Positions 7,641 to 17,356 of a stretch of DNA of 64,000 nt are shown here, in pieces (positions within the stretch are counted from its first letter, which is position 1; the number at the start of each line of letters is the position of its first letter). Made by a program: the position numbers and the translations under genes. This stretch comes from Tessaracoccus rhinocerotis (GTDB lineage: Bacteria; Actinomycetota; Actinomycetes; Propionibacteriales; Propionibacteriaceae). Location of the stretch: contig NZ_VKKG01000008.1 in NCBI RefSeq assembly GCF_007197885.1, positions 1 through 64,000 on the forward strand. The letters are read 5' to 3'. A model generated the notes under the pieces. It worked only from the letters and a program-made list of their open reading frames with translations. It searched no databases and was not told the origin of the DNA.

Positions 7641-9063
7641 GCGAGAACTCGGCCAGTTCGTCGGCCAGGGCCGGCCGGACGAACGCACGGACCTCCGTGC
7701 CGTCGACGGTGTGCGCCAGCTCCTGGATTCGGCCGGTCCGGTGGATGCGGTCGACGAGGTCACCGCGGTCGTACGGCACCACGACGTGGACCTCCACCTC
7801 GGGCCGGGGAAGGGCATCTGCCAGGGCGAGTGCCAACTCCTCGATCCCCTCGCCCGTGCGGGCGGAGACGATGATCGATTCAGGGTGGTTCGCCCGCAGC
7901 GCCAGGAGGGTGGTCCTGTCCGCGAGGTCGGCCTTGTTGAAGACGATCAGCTCGGGGACCGTGAGGGCCTCGATCTCGGCGAGGACCTGGCGGACCGCGG
8001 TGATCTGGCCCTCGGGATCGGGGTCGGACGCGTCGACGACGTGGAGCAGGAGGTCCGCCTGTGCGGACTCCTCGAGGGTGGACCGGAACGCTTCGACGAG
8101 GTCGTGGGGCAGGTGGCGGACGAATCCGACGGTGTCCGTGAGGGTGTACTCCCGTCCGTCGCTGGTCTGCGTGCGTCGCGTCGTCGGGTCAAGCGTGGCG
8201 AACAACGCGTTCTCGACCAGCACGCCCGCGCCGGTGAGTCGGTTCAGCAGCGACGACTTCCCTGCGTTGGTGTAGCCGACGATCGCCACGGACGGCACCT
8301 GGTTGCGGTGGCGTTCGGCGCGCTTGCCCTCGCGGGTCGACTCCATGTCCTTGAGACGCCTGCGCAGCAGTGAGATCCGGTGCGAGATGCGTCGCCTGTC
8401 GGTCTCGATCTTGGTCTCACCCGGTCCGCGACCGCCGATGCCCGCGCCCCCGGCCGCGCGGCCGCCCGCCTGGCGGGACAGGTTCCCGCCCCAGCCTCGG
8501 AGTCGCTGCTTGAGATACTGGAGCTGGGCCAGCTCCACCTGCGCCTTGCCCTCGGCGCTCTTGGCGTGCTGGGCGAAGATGTCGAGGATCAACGCGGTGC
8601 GGTCCACCACCTTCACCTTGAGCCGGTCCTCGAGGTTTCGCAGTTGTGACGCGTCCAGCTCTCCATCACAGATCACGGTGTCCGCGCCGGTGGCATGGAC
8701 CACCTCTGCCACCTCCTCGACCTTGCCCTTGCCGATGTAGGTGGCTGGGTCCGGCGAGCTGCGGCGCTGGACGAGCGCCTCCAGGACCTCCGAGCCCGCC
8801 GTCTCAGCGAGCAGCTTGAGCTCGGCCATCGCGTTGTCGGCGTCGGCCTGGCTGCCGCTGGTCCACACGCTCACGAGGACGACGCGTTCCAGCCGGAGCT
8901 GGCGGTACTCGACCTCGCTGATGTCCTCCAGCTCGGTGCGCATGCCGGACACGCGGCGCAGTGAGCGTCGCGCGGCGAGATCCTCCTGGTCCCCGTCGAA
9001 GTCCGTGAACTCGTCGTCGAGGTGTGCTTCGGGACCGGTGGGTTCGTTGTCAGGTCGATTCAT
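7633..9063 (-). CDS. hflX: ribosome-associated GTPase HflX
   Basis: GTPase that acts on stalled or heat-damaged 70S ribosomes. The 476-residue protein has an N-terminal HflX domain, the signature GGRGPGETKIETDRR (about 210-224), G1 GYTNAGKS (about 263-270), a DTVGFV G3 motif and an FNKADL G4 motif. The ATG at 9063 is chosen because GGGAG lies 5 bases upstream; two upstream in-frame ATGs are less well placed. It overlaps dinG by 8 bases and follows dapF by 71 bp. Confidence 0.95.
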   Translation of the reverse strand: MNRPDNEPTGPEAHLDDEFTDFDGDQEDLAARRSLRRVSGMRTELEDISEVEYRQLRLERVVLVSVWTSGSQADADNAMAELKLLAETAGSEVLEALVQRRSSPDPATYIGKGKVEEVAEVVHATGADTVICDGELDASQLRNLEDRLKVKVVDRTALILDIFAQHAKSAEGKAQVELAQLQYLKQRLRGWGGNLSRQAGGRAAGGAGIGGRGPGETKIETDRRRISHRISLLRRRLKDMESTREGKRAERHRNQVPSVAIVGYTNAGKSSLLNRLTGAGVLVENALFATLDPTTRRTQTSDGREYTLTDTVGFVRHLPHDLVEAFRSTLEESAQADLLLHVVDASDPDPEGQITAVRQVLAEIEALTVPELIVFNKADLADRTTLLALRANHPESIIVSARTGEGIEELALALADALPRPEVEVHVVVPYDRGDLVDRIHRTGRIQELAHTVDGTEVRAFVRPALADELAEFSHG

Positions 9064-9134
9064 CGTGGCTCCCATTGTCGCAGGCCGACCACGACCCTCC
9101 AAGCAGGACCCGACAGGCTGTGGACAACTGCGGC

Positions 9135-9950
9135 TCAGGCCCAGTACTCGCCCCGCATGTGGATGACGGCCGGACCCGTCAGCCAGGCGTGTGCACCCTC
9201 GACGTCGACGGTCAGTTCTCCGCCCGGGACGGTCACGACCACTTGTCCGGAGTGTCCGGTGCGCTGCTGGTAGGCGGCGGCTGCTGCCACCACGCCCGTG
9301 CCGCAGCTCATCGTCTCCCCGCTGCCCCGCTCATGGACCCGCATCGAGATCCGGCCGGGCTCGGTCTCGTGCACGAACTCGACGTTGGCCCCATCCGGGA
9401 ACGTCGCCTCAGGGCTCCATGTGGGCTGCCTGGACAGGTCAAGAGCCGAGAGTTCGGACGCGTCCACGAATGCCACAGCATGGGGGTTGCCGACGTCGAC
9501 GACGGTCGCCTCCCACTCGGAGCCGCCGTGGTTGACGGTCACGGGCTCCGGCGACGTGCGGGGCCGCCCCACGTCGACCGAGATCAGCCCGCCCCTGGCG
9601 ATCCTGACCTCCTTGACACCCGCCCGGGTGGCGACACTGAAGCGGCCGGAGGGGACGAGCTGCTCGTTCATCAGGTGCCGCGCGAACAGCCTCAGCCCGT
9701 TGCCGCACATCTCCGCCACCGAGCCGTCGGAGTTGCGGTAGTCCATGAACCAAAGCTCCGGATCCCCCTGCCAGTCCTTCACGTGCTGGGCGCGAACGAC
9801 GCGGAGCAGCCCGTCGGCACCAATCCCACCGCGGCGGTCGCAGAGTTGCTGGACGAAGCTCGGCGAGAGGTCCTGCATGCCATGGTGGTCCTCGATGACG
9901 ATGAAGTCGTTCAGGGTGGCCTGGCCCTTGAGGAACGTGAACCTTCGCAT
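9135..9950 (-). CDS. dapF: diaminopimelate epimerase
   Basis: Converts LL- to meso-diaminopimelate for lysine and peptidoglycan synthesis in the cytosol. The 271-residue product has both catalytic cysteines in the standard contexts, MCGNGLR (Cys82) and MSCGTG (Cys216), plus the N-terminal NDF motif. Its ATG overlaps the miaA stop codon by one base (TAATG), so the two are translationally coupled. Presence implies meso- or LL-DAP chemistry in the cell wall, but the wall type cannot be decided from this gene alone. Confidence 0.97.
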   Translation of the reverse strand: MRRFTFLKGQATLNDFIVIEDHHGMQDLSPSFVQQLCDRRGGIGADGLLRVVRAQHVKDWQGDPELWFMDYRNSDGSVAEMCGNGLRLFARHLMNEQLVPSGRFSVATRAGVKEVRIARGGLISVDVGRPRTSPEPVTVNHGGSEWEATVVDVGNPHAVAFVDASELSALDLSRQPTWSPEATFPDGANVEFVHETEPGRISMRVHERGSGETMSCGTGVVAAAAAYQQRTGHSGQVVVTVPGGELTVDVEGAHAWLTGPAVIHMRGEYWA

Positions 9951-10903
9951 TATTCCCCTCCGCTGCCGTCGTTGGGGAGCAAGCCTACTCTCGTGAGCAC
10001 TTCGGCGGGGTTGCCGGGCCTGCCTGCCTCCAGCCAGTGGATCCTCGGGTCGCGGCGATACCAGCCCAGTTGCTTGCGCACGAAGCGTCTGGTGGCCTTC
10101 TTGACCAGCTCCTTCGCCTCCGACTCCGTCGTCACGCCGTCCAGGAAGTCGACCACCTGCCGGTAGCCGATGGCCCGCACGGCAGTCACGCCCTCGCGGA
10201 GCCCGTGGTCCAGCAGCCCCCGCACCTCCTCCACCAGTCCCTGTTCCCACATCCGCTCGACCCGCAAGTTGATGCGCTCGTCGAGCACCGCCCGGTCCTG
10301 CTCGAGCCCGAACTGGTGGACGTCCTGGAGTTCATAGGTCCACGCTGGCAGCGAAGGCCGGTGGCCGCCGGTGAGCTCGTTGACCTCCAGCGCACGGACG
10401 GTCCGCCTGCCGTTGCCCGGATCGATCTTCGCCGCCGAGTCCGGGGCGATCTCCGCCAGTCGGCGGTGGAGCTCGTGGGGGCCGACCCTGTCCAACTCGG
10501 CCTCCCACCTGGCACGCACCTGTGCGTCGGATGCCTGGAACTCGAAGCCGTCGAGGATGGCGCGCGTGTAGAGGGCGGAACCGCCCACCACCACGGGCAC
10601 CCCACCGCGGTCACGGATGTCAGCGATCGCCGACCGCGCCAGCTCCTGGAACTGGGCCACGGTGGCGCGCTGGTTGACGTCGAGGACATCCATCAGGTGG
10701 TGGGTCACGCCCCGCCGCTCCGCCACCGACGGCTTGGCCGTCCCGATGTCCATTCCACGGTAGACGAGCATCGAGTCCGTGTTGACCACCTCGCTGAGGC
10801 GTCCCAGCTCCCCCAGGCGCACCGCGATCTCGACGGCCAGCTCGGACTTGCCGGTGGCGGTGGGACCGACGAGGACGATGGCGGGCGTGTTCACGGCGAC
10901 CAT
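9950..10903 (-). CDS. miaA: tRNA dimethylallyltransferase
   Basis: Adds a dimethylallyl group to A37 of tRNAs that read codons starting with U. The 317-residue protein shows the P-loop GPTATGKSELA near residue 12, DSMLVYRGMDIGTAKP, and VVGGSALYTRAIL, all MiaA signatures. The start at 10903 (MVAVNTP) is chosen because it directly precedes the P-loop region. It is the first gene of a miaA-dapF-hflX-dinG run. MiaB, which acts on its product, is encoded 400 bp upstream on the same strand. Confidence 0.97.
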   Translation of the reverse strand: MVAVNTPAIVLVGPTATGKSELAVEIAVRLGELGRLSEVVNTDSMLVYRGMDIGTAKPSVAERRGVTHHLMDVLDVNQRATVAQFQELARSAIADIRDRGGVPVVVGGSALYTRAILDGFEFQASDAQVRARWEAELDRVGPHELHRRLAEIAPDSAAKIDPGNGRRTVRALEVNELTGGHRPSLPAWTYELQDVHQFGLEQDRAVLDERINLRVERMWEQGLVEEVRGLLDHGLREGVTAVRAIGYRQVVDFLDGVTTESEAKELVKKATRRFVRKQLGWYRRDPRIHWLEAGRPGNPAEVLTRVGLLPNDGSGGE

Positions 10904-11012
10904 CCTGCCACCGCAGTGGGGTGCCGGTGGTTCCGGGCTTTCCCCTTCCGCTGACCACGGAGGGGGTGCATGATGGAACCGTCCATGTACCCGAACCCTT
11001 GGGAGGTCATCC

Positions 11013-11210
11013 ATGGGATTGCTCGACAACGTCGGCGACCAGGTCGCCAAGCATTCAGACAAGATCGACGACGCCATCGACAGGGGCGGCGACTTCATCG
11101 ACGACAGGACCGACGGCAAGCACGCGGACAGGGTCGACCAGGGCCAGGATTTCCTCAGGGACAAGGCCGACGACCTCGCGGGCAGGGATGAACCCCGCCG
11201 CCAGGCTTGA
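11013..11210 (+). CDS. small MT0933/Rv0909-like protein (antitoxin family)
   Basis: A 65-residue, very acidic and lysine-rich protein with the layout MGLLDNVGDQ-AKHSDKIDDAIDRGGDFIDD, which resembles the family named after M. tuberculosis MT0933/Rv0909 antitoxin. A GGGAGG ribosome binding site lies 6 bases before the ATG. No partner toxin gene is adjacent; the flanks are miaA and miaB on the other strand. It is transcribed alone and followed directly by a strong terminator. The family name comes from one toxin-antitoxin pair, and solitary copies are common, so an antitoxin role here is doubtful. Confidence 0.75.
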   Translation: MGLLDNVGDQVAKHSDKIDDAIDRGGDFIDDRTDGKHADRVDQGQDFLRDKADDLAGRDEPRRQA

Positions 11211-11246
11211 GTCAGGAGTCACCGCGCCTGCCGCGGAGGCCCTAAC

Positions 11247-11285
11247 AGGAGGGGCTGGGAACCCAGATGGTTCCCAGCCCCTCCT
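11247..11285. terminator. bidirectional intrinsic terminator
   Basis: A perfect 17-bp stem, AGGAGGGGCTGGGAACC (11247-11263) and its complement (11269-11285), with a CAGAT loop. It lies between the small antitoxin-like gene and the convergent miaB end, and can serve both. Confidence 0.9.
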
Positions 11286-11303
11286 CTGTCCTGCCGACCG
11301 GCC

Positions 11304-12782
11304 TCAGGTCCCGGCGGGCCTGCCGAAGGCCGGCATCCCCAGGCCCACTCCGGCTGGCGCCGCGGCAGGTGCGGTGGCTGCCTCCCACGCGTCGCCGCCC
11401 CGCGTGCGCCGCAGCCCCCGGATGGGCAGGTCGGAGTTCAGGTGGTGCGGCGCGGCGTGGGTCACGGTGGCCAACGCGACATCACCCGGGCGGGGGCGCT
11501 CGGCGAGGTCATCGCCGACGCTGACGTGCACCAGGCGATTGTCCCGCGCCCGGCCGCTCATGCGGTTGGTCTCGGTGTCCTTGCGTCCCTCGCCGAGCGC
11601 GAACATGACCTCGACCTCAGTCCCCTGCAGCTTGCGGTTCTCCTCCCACGAGATCTCGTTGACCAGCTGGATCAGCCTCTCATAGCGGGCCTGGGTGATC
11701 TCCTTGGGAACCTGGTCCGGCATCTCGGCGGCTGGGGTCCCGGGGCGCTTGGAGTACTGGAAGGTGAACGCGGCGGCGAACCTGGACGCGGCCACCACCT
11801 CCATGGTGCGCTCGAAGTCCTCCTCGGTCTCGCCCGGGAAGCCGACGATGATGTCGGTGGTGATGGCCGCATGCGGCATCGCCTTGCGGACCCGTTCGAT
11901 GATGCCGAGGTAGCGCTCGCTGCGGTAGGAGCGTCGCATCGACTTCAGGATCGAGTCCGAACCCGACTGGAGCGGCATGTGCAGTTGCGGCATCACGTTG
12001 TGCGTCTCTGCCATCGCCGCGATCACGTCGTCGGTGAAGTCCTTCGGGTGGGGCGAGGTGAAGCGGACCCGCTCCAGGCCCTCGACCCGGCCGCAGGCGC
12101 GCAGCAGCTTGGCGAACGCCTGGCGGTCACCGAACTCGACGCCGTAGGCGTTGACGTTCTGGCCGAGCAGCGTGATCTCCTGGACGCCCTGCGCCACCAG
12201 CACTTCGATCTCGGCCAGGATGTCGCCCGGCCGGCGGTCGGTCTCCTTGCCGCGGAGCGCGGGGACGATGCAGAAGGTGCAAGTGTTGTTGCAGCCGACA
12301 CTGACCGACACCCACGCGGAGTACGGCGACTCCCGCCGGCTGGGCAGGTTGCTGGGGAAGTTCTGGAGCGCCTCGACGATCTCGACCTGCGCCTCCTCCT
12401 CCACCCGCGCGCGCTCCAGCAGCACGGGCAGCGAGCCGACGTTGTGGGTGCCGAAGACAACGTCCACCCAGGGTGCCTTGCTCAGGATGACGTCCCGGTC
12501 CTTCTGGGCCATGCAGCCGCCAACCGCGATCTGCATGCCGGGGTGCTCGGCCTTCACCCGGGCCATGTGGCCCAGGTTGCCGTAGAGCCGGTTGTCGGCG
12601 TTCTCGCGGACGGCGCACGTGTTGAACACGACGACGTCGGCACCGCCACCGAGAGGTGACTCCGGAGTCGCCTCCACCCGACTGAGCCCTGCCTCCTCCA
12701 GCAGACCCGAGATGCGCTCGGAGTCGTGGACGTTCATCTGGCAGCCATAGGTGATGACGTTGTAGGTGCGGGTGTTCGACAT
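11304..12782 (-). CDS. miaB: tRNA-2-methylthio-N6-dimethylallyladenosine synthase
   Basis: Radical-SAM methylthiotransferase that converts the MiaA product i6A37 to ms2i6A37 in tRNA. The 492-residue protein has the N-terminal UPF0004 domain with its iron-sulfur cysteines (TYGCQMN, FNTCAVR, GGCMAQ), the radical-SAM CxxxCxxC (CNNTCTFC), and a C-terminal TRAM domain, followed by an Ala/Pro-rich tail. The ATG at 12782 starts [15 protein letters not shown]. It is transcribed alone, divergent from the epimerase gene, with the terminator at 11247-11285 downstream. Confidence 0.97.
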   Translation of the reverse strand: MSNTRTYNVITYGCQMNVHDSERISGLLEEAGLSRVEATPESPLGGGADVVVFNTCAVRENADNRLYGNLGHMARVKAEHPGMQIAVGGCMAQKDRDVILSKAPWVDVVFGTHNVGSLPVLLERARVEEEAQVEIVEALQNFPSNLPSRRESPYSAWVSVSVGCNNTCTFCIVPALRGKETDRRPGDILAEIEVLVAQGVQEITLLGQNVNAYGVEFGDRQAFAKLLRACGRVEGLERVRFTSPHPKDFTDDVIAAMAETHNVMPQLHMPLQSGSDSILKSMRRSYRSERYLGIIERVRKAMPHAAITTDIIVGFPGETEEDFERTMEVVAASRFAAAFTFQYSKRPGTPAAEMPDQVPKEITQARYERLIQLVNEISWEENRKLQGTEVEVMFALGEGRKDTETNRMSGRARDNRLVHVSVGDDLAERPRPGDVALATVTHAAPHHLNSDLPIRGLRRTRGGDAWEAATAPAAAPAGVGLGMPAFGRPAGT

Positions 12783-12840
12783 GGTGGGACAACTCTAGAC
12801 GGGCTTCCCCGTGTGGAGAAACCGTCAGTAGGCTCCTGCC

Positions 12841-13728
12841 ATGACACTTCAGCCCACCGGCACCCAGTACGAAATCAGCCACGGTCGGTACCGAGCCGTC
12901 GTCACCGAGGTGGGCGCCACGCTGCGCAGCATCACGGTCGACGGGCAGGAGCTCCTGTGGACCTTCGGGCCCGACGAGCCGGCCCAGCACAGCCAGGGCC
13001 AGCAGCTGCTGCCGTGGCCGAACCGCATCGCCGACGGTCGCTACGAGTTCGACGGGCGCACGGAGCAGTTGCCCGTCAACGAGTTCCCCCGCAACACGGC
13101 CCTGCACGGACTGAACACCGGCCGCGCCTGGGAGTTGGTCTCCCACGACGCCGACTCCGTTGTGCAGCGCCACACCCTCTTCCCCGAACGGGGCTGGTCC
13201 GGCGTCCTGACCGCCACCATCACGCACACCGTCGGAACCGACGGGCTGCGGGTCCGGGTGGACGTCGTCAACGACGGCACCACTGCCCTGCCCTATGGCT
13301 ACGGCGTCCACCCGTACTTCGAGTTCGGGGACCTCGCCGACGTCACGCTGCTGCTGCCCTTCGACGAGGAGCTCGACGTGGACGCCGAGCGGCTCCTGCC
13401 GCGAGCCGTGGTCCCGATCAGCGAGGAGTTCGACTTCCGTGAGGCGCGCCCGCTGGGTGAGGTCGAGCTGGACACGGCCTTCACGTCCCCCCGGGACGCG
13501 TCCTGGGCGGTTGAGCTGAGGGGGCCGGACAGGGCCGTCCAGGTCTGGGCGGACGAGACCTTGCCGTGGGTGCAGGTCTACACGACCCGTCCGGAGCGCC
13601 ACGCTGTGGCCGTCGAGCCCATGACCTGCGGCCCCGACGCCTTCAACGAGGGCCCGACGCACGCCGGGATGATCCGGCTGGAGCCGGGTGGCTCCGCGAG
13701 TTCGGTGTGGGGCGTCAGGGCGCTGTGA
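12841..13728 (+). CDS. aldose 1-epimerase family protein
   Basis: A mutarotase-like protein of 295 residues that probably interconverts the alpha and beta anomers of hexoses. Visible family features are the His in NTALHGLNTGR (about residue 87), the His in YGVHPYF, and a C-terminal FNEGP that supplies the likely catalytic Glu. It resembles the GalM/YihR-type single-domain branch; the exact sugar is unknown. It stands alone between miaB (divergent) and rny (convergent, 12 bp between stops). Confidence 0.88.
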   Translation: MTLQPTGTQYEISHGRYRAVVTEVGATLRSITVDGQELLWTFGPDEPAQHSQGQQLLPWPNRIADGRYEFDGRTEQLPVNEFPRNTALHGLNTGRAWELVSHDADSVVQRHTLFPERGWSGVLTATITHTVGTDGLRVRVDVVNDGTTALPYGYGVHPYFEFGDLADVTLLLPFDEELDVDAERLLPRAVVPISEEFDFREARPLGEVELDTAFTSPRDASWAVELRGPDRAVQVWADETLPWVQVYTTRPERHAVAVEPMTCGPDAFNEGPTHAGMIRLEPGGSASSVWGVRAL

Positions 13729-13740
13729 GGACGTCCGGGG

Positions 13741-15348
13741 TCAGTGCGCCGTCTCCATGGCGCGCGACTCCCGGACAACCACCACCTTGATCTGGCCCGG
13801 GTAGGTGAGGTTCTTCTCGATCTCCTTCGCCAGGTCGCGGGCCAGGGCCTGCGAGCCGGCGTCGTCGACCACGTCCGGGGCGACCATGACACGCAGCTCG
13901 CGGCCCGCCTGCATCGCGTAGGCGCGCTCGACTCCCGCGTGGTTCGTGGCGATCGACTCGAGGTGCTCCATCCGCTCCACGTACGCCTCCAGGGGCTCGC
14001 GGCGGGCACCGGGCCGGGAGCCGGAGATGGCATCGGCCGCCTGGACGAGGATGGCCTCCACAGTGTGCGGCTCGACCTCGTTGTGGTGCGCCTCGACGGC
14101 GTGGACGATGTCTGGGTGCTCCCCGTGGCGCCGCAACAGGTCCGCCCCGACGATCGCGTGCGGCCCCTCGTGCTCGTGGGTCAGTGCCTTGCCGATGTCG
14201 TGCAGGAACGCGGCGCGCTTGCAGAACGCGATGTCCAGGCCAAGCTCCGCCGCCATCACACCGGCGAGGTGAGCACTCTCCACGAGGTGGCGCAGCACGT
14301 TCTGCCCGTAGGAGGTGCGGAACGCCAGCGCCCCGACGACCGGGACGAGGTCCTCGTGCAGGTCCACGATCCCGACCTCGGCCAGCGCGTCCTCGGCAGC
14401 GCGGTTCAGTCGCTCGTCCATGTTGCGCTGGCTCTTGTCGAACGCCTCCTCGATCCGGGCCGGATGGATCCGACCGTCCGCCACGAGGTCGACGAGGGTG
14501 AGGCGTGCCGTCTCCCGGCGCACCGGGTCGAAGCTGGAGAGCAGCACGGACTCGGGAGTGTCGTCGATGAGGACGTTGACGCCGGTGATCTGCTCGAAGG
14601 CACGGATGTTGCGTCCCTCGCGCCCGATGATGCGTCCCTTCATGTCATCGGAGGGCAGGTCGACGCTGGAGACCACGGACTCGCTGGTCTGCTCGGAGGC
14701 GACCCGCTGGATCGCCGTGGTGACGATGCTGCGCGCGGTCTTGTCCGCGTCCCTGCGGGCGCGCTGCTCGATGTCGCGGGCCAGTCCCGTCGCAGCAAGC
14801 TTGGCCTGCCGCTCGGCCTCGGCCATGACCTCGTCGCGCGCCGCAGCCACGGTGAGCCCCGCCACCCGCTCCAGTTCGCAGTTGACCCGCTCCGTCTCCT
14901 GCTCCAACTGGGCCCTGGAGTCCTTCAGGGCCAGGCGCTGCGCCTCGAGCCGCTCGGCGCGAGCCTGCAGTCCCTCGGCATCCGCGGCGACCCGGTCCTC
15001 CCGCTCGTGCAGCCGGGCCTCCTGACGTTCCTGGGCCGCTCTGATCTCTCGGAGTTCGTTGCGCTGGGATGCGATCGAGGACTCCATCTCGGCACGACGC
15101 CGGTCGACGTCGGCCATGGCTTCCTTGGCGCGCTCCTGCGCGTGCTCGAGGGCCCGCTCGGCATCTGCCCGGAGGTGGCCGGCGGCCTCCTCAGCCTGCT
15201 CACGGATGGATGCCGCCACGGAGCGGGAACGCTTCTCCATCCGGGCCTGCTCCTCGACGAGCCCGAGCTCTGCCCGACGGTGGCGAACCACCATGACCCC
15301 CACGACCACCGCCAGCACCCCGGCGACGATCCAGCCAATCCACTCCAT
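13741..15348 (-). CDS. rny: ribonuclease Y
   Basis: Membrane-anchored endoribonuclease that starts mRNA decay. The 535-residue protein has one N-terminal transmembrane helix (residues 3-21), a long charged coiled coil (about 25-225), a KH domain with GRIIGREGRNIRAFE (about 238-252), and an HD domain with FLHDIGK (His383-Asp384). The ATG at 15348 (MEWIGW) is chosen because GGAG lies 7 bases upstream and the membrane helix then starts at once. A promoter-like element and a short open frame lie 130-250 bp upstream. Confidence 0.96.
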   Translation of the reverse strand: MEWIGWIVAGVLAVVVGVMVVRHRRAELGLVEEQARMEKRSRSVAASIREQAEEAAGHLRADAERALEHAQERAKEAMADVDRRRAEMESSIASQRNELREIRAAQERQEARLHEREDRVAADAEGLQARAERLEAQRLALKDSRAQLEQETERVNCELERVAGLTVAAARDEVMAEAERQAKLAATGLARDIEQRARRDADKTARSIVTTAIQRVASEQTSESVVSSVDLPSDDMKGRIIGREGRNIRAFEQITGVNVLIDDTPESVLLSSFDPVRRETARLTLVDLVADGRIHPARIEEAFDKSQRNMDERLNRAAEDALAEVGIVDLHEDLVPVVGALAFRTSYGQNVLRHLVESAHLAGVMAAELGLDIAFCKRAAFLHDIGKALTHEHEGPHAIVGADLLRRHGEHPDIVHAVEAHHNEVEPHTVEAILVQAADAISGSRPGARREPLEAYVERMEHLESIATNHAGVERAYAMQAGRELRVMVAPDVVDDAGSQALARDLAKEIEKNLTYPGQIKVVVVRESRAMETAH

Positions 15349-15479
15349 TGCGCGCTCCTCTGCCTCGAGGTCATGCCTCCCGCAGGGGTGCACCACTGGG
15401 CGCCCAGCAGCTGGCGGCGCTGGACGCTGGGTCGACGAATCGACTCAGTTACGACGTATGAGCTTGTCAGGACCTGTTT

Positions 15480-15578
15480 TCACGACCGGGAGCCGGGTGG
15501 CTCAGGGCCCAGGTTTTTCAGTTCAGTGTTCCAGTTTGTCCCGCCACGGGGGCAGGCGGTGTCTTCATGCGGGGTCAT
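15480..15578 (-). CDS. possible small leader ORF upstream of rny
   Basis: A 32-codon frame beginning MTPHEDTACPRGG, with GGAG-AAGG purine runs before the ATG. It starts about 20 bases after a -10-like CATAAT and ends 131 bases before rny. I recognise no family. It could be a regulatory upstream ORF or chance; the 307-bp rny-recX gap otherwise holds only promoter-like DNA. Confidence 0.3.
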   Translation of the reverse strand: MTPHEDTACPRGGTNWNTELKNLGPEPPGSRS

Positions 15579-15595
15579 ACAGACCTTGCTCCGAG

Positions 15596-15620
15596 ATTAT
15601 GACCCACCTGTGGAAAACAC
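15596..15620 (-). promoter_or_regulatory. candidate rny promoter
   Basis: On the minus strand a -10-like CATAAT (15596-15601) lies 15 bases after TTGTGT (15617-15622 region). The -10 is five of six to consensus; the -35 is weak. It would serve the small ORF and rny. Confidence 0.45.
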
Positions 15621-15655
15621 AAGCACGGCACCGTTGCCGGCACGGCCGCCCCGGG

Positions 15656-16180
15656 TCAGTCGACTTCGTCCGGCCGCTCGTCCCCCAGCGCGCCGAGGAT
15701 CTCGGCGCTGACGCCGGCAACGATGTCCATCCCGAAACCTCTGCGAGCGAGCGCCCCCCGCAGGCGACGCGTCGCCACGTGGCGCTCGAGCCTCCCCATG
15801 GAGCGGGCCTTCTTCTCGGCGAACGCCCGGGCCGCTGCCCACTCGTCCTCCGGGTCCAGCCCCGCGAGGACCTCCTCGACCGCATCGCGGTCGATGCCCT
15901 TGTCCTGGAGCTCGCGCCGGATCCTGGTCCGGCCACGTCTGGACACGCGCACTCGGTTCCCGACCAACGACTCGGCGAACGCCTCGTCGTCGACGTAGCG
16001 GAGTTCCTTGAGGCGATCCATCACCTCGTCGGCGATGTCGCCCGGGACCTCCTTCTTCCGCATGGCGGTTCGCAGTTCGTGCTCACTGCGTCCCCGTGCC
16101 TCCAGCAGGCGGAGCGCGATGCGGTACGCGAACTCCACCTGCTGGTCACGGCTCGGGCCGTCGAGCGGCTCAGAAGTCAA
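15656..16180 (-). CDS. recX: regulatory protein RecX
   Basis: Inhibitor and modulator of RecA filaments. From the TTG at 16180 the product is 174 residues, the usual RecX length, with the three-helix repeats typical of the family (for example [17 protein letters not shown] near the start and [11 protein letters not shown] in the middle). That start overlaps the end of recA by 11 bases, so translation is coupled. A GTG at 16138 is the next option but would cut into the conserved region. The start is therefore uncertain; the identity is not. Confidence 0.9.
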   Translation of the reverse strand: MTSEPLDGPSRDQQVEFAYRIALRLLEARGRSEHELRTAMRKKEVPGDIADEVMDRLKELRYVDDEAFAESLVGNRVRVSRRGRTRIRRELQDKGIDRDAVEEVLAGLDPEDEWAAARAFAEKKARSMGRLERHVATRRLRGALARRGFGMDIVAGVSAEILGALGDERPDEVD

Positions 16181-17225
16181 CCTCGACCTCTCCGGTCTCC
16201 GGGTTGATGCGCTCCTCCGGGGCGTTCGGGTCCTTGTCGACTCCGAGGTGCAGGCGGATGCGCTTCTCGATCTCCGCGGCGATCTCCGGGTTCTTCCGCA
16301 GGAAGTTGCGGGCGTTCTCCTTGCCCTGGCCGAGCTGGTCCGCCTCGTAGGTGAACCAGGCACCGGCCTTGCGGATGATCCCGGACTCGACGCCGAGGTC
16401 GATCAGGCTGCCTTCCCGGGAGATGCCCTCGCCGTAGATGATGTCGAACTCGGCCTGCTTGAAGGGCGGTGCCACCTTGTTCTTGACCACCTTGACGCGC
16501 GTGCGGTTGCCCACGCTGGCGGTGCCGTCCTTGAGGGTCTCGATGCGACGGACGTCGAGGCGGACGGAGGAGTAGAACTTCAGCGCCTTGCCACCGGTGG
16601 TGGTCTCGGGCGAACCGAACATCACTCCGATCTTCTCGCGCAGCTGGTTGATGAAGATCGCCGTGGTGTTGGAGTTCTTCAGGGCGCCGGTCATCTTTCG
16701 CAGCGCCTGGCTCATCAGTCGGGCCTGGAGGCCGACGTGCGAGTCACCCATGTCCCCCTCGATCTCCGCTCGCGGCGTCAGCGCGGCCACCGAGTCGATG
16801 ACCACGAGGGCCAGCGCACCGGAGCGCACCAGCGTGTCCGCGATCTCGAGGGCCTGCTCACCGTTGTCCGGCTGCGAGACCAGCAGGTCGTCGGTGTTGA
16901 CGCCGAGCTTCTCGGCGTACGACGGGTCCAGCGCGTGCTCGGCGTCCACGAACGCGCAGATGCCACCCTCACGCTGGGCGTTCGCGATCGCGTGGAGGGC
17001 GACGGTGGTCTTGCCGCTCGACTCCGGACCGTAGATCTCGACGACGCGGCCGCGGGGCAGCCCACCGATTCCGAGCGCGACGTCCAGCGCCACGGAGCCC
17101 GTGGGGATGACGTCAATCGGCAGACGGGTGTCAGCGCCCAGGCGCATGACGGACCCCTTGCCGTGAACCTTCTCAATCTGCGACAGTGCCGCTTCCAGCG
17201 CCTTGGCGCGATCCGCAACGGCCAT
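16170..17225 (-). CDS. recA: recombinase RecA
   Basis: Forms filaments on single-stranded DNA for recombination and triggers LexA cleavage. The 351-residue protein has Walker A GPESSGKT (residues 66-73), Walker B LVVIDS, the [12 protein letters not shown] loop and the acidic EVEVDF tail. No intein is present. The ATG at 17225 (MAVADRAK) is chosen because AGGAAGGAG lies just upstream. Two damage-type promoters lie 55 and 132 bp upstream. It forms an operon with recX. Confidence 0.98.
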   Translation of the reverse strand: MAVADRAKALEAALSQIEKVHGKGSVMRLGADTRLPIDVIPTGSVALDVALGIGGLPRGRVVEIYGPESSGKTTVALHAIANAQREGGICAFVDAEHALDPSYAEKLGVNTDDLLVSQPDNGEQALEIADTLVRSGALALVVIDSVAALTPRAEIEGDMGDSHVGLQARLMSQALRKMTGALKNSNTTAIFINQLREKIGVMFGSPETTTGGKALKFYSSVRLDVRRIETLKDGTASVGNRTRVKVVKNKVAPPFKQAEFDIIYGEGISREGSLIDLGVESGIIRKAGAWFTYEADQLGQGKENARNFLRKNPEIAAEIEKRIRLHLGVDKDPNAPEERINPETGEVEVDF

Positions 17226-17279
17226 GGTTGCTCCTTCCTTCGAAGCCCGCATCCGGCGGACCACATGTGCTCGACCCAC

Positions 17280-17301
17280 ACTCTAGGTTTTTGGACTGAC
17301 A
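17280..17301 (-). promoter_or_regulatory. PafBC-type (RecA-NDp) promoter of recA
   Basis: On the minus strand TGTCAGTC (17294-17301), exactly 8 bases and TAGAGT (17280-17285) match the mycobacterial LexA-independent damage promoter motif tTGTCRgtg-N8-TAnnnT. It lies 55 bp before the recA start. PafB and PafC, the activators known to use this motif, are encoded at 50-52 kb. The match is seen; function is inferred. Confidence 0.7.
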
Positions 17302-17356
17302 GTCCTCCACGAAGCGCCCTGCCCTGTGGAGAACCAGCAGCGAAACACACACTAGC

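Noticed and set aside
11013-11210. Toxin-antitoxin module
   Set aside because: No toxin candidate of either strand lies next to the antitoxin-family gene; miaA and miaB flank it.
16170-17279. recA start upstream at 17279
   Set aside because: The extra residues ([10 protein letters not shown]) are not RecA-like and cover the damage promoter; the ATG at 17225 has an excellent ribosome site.
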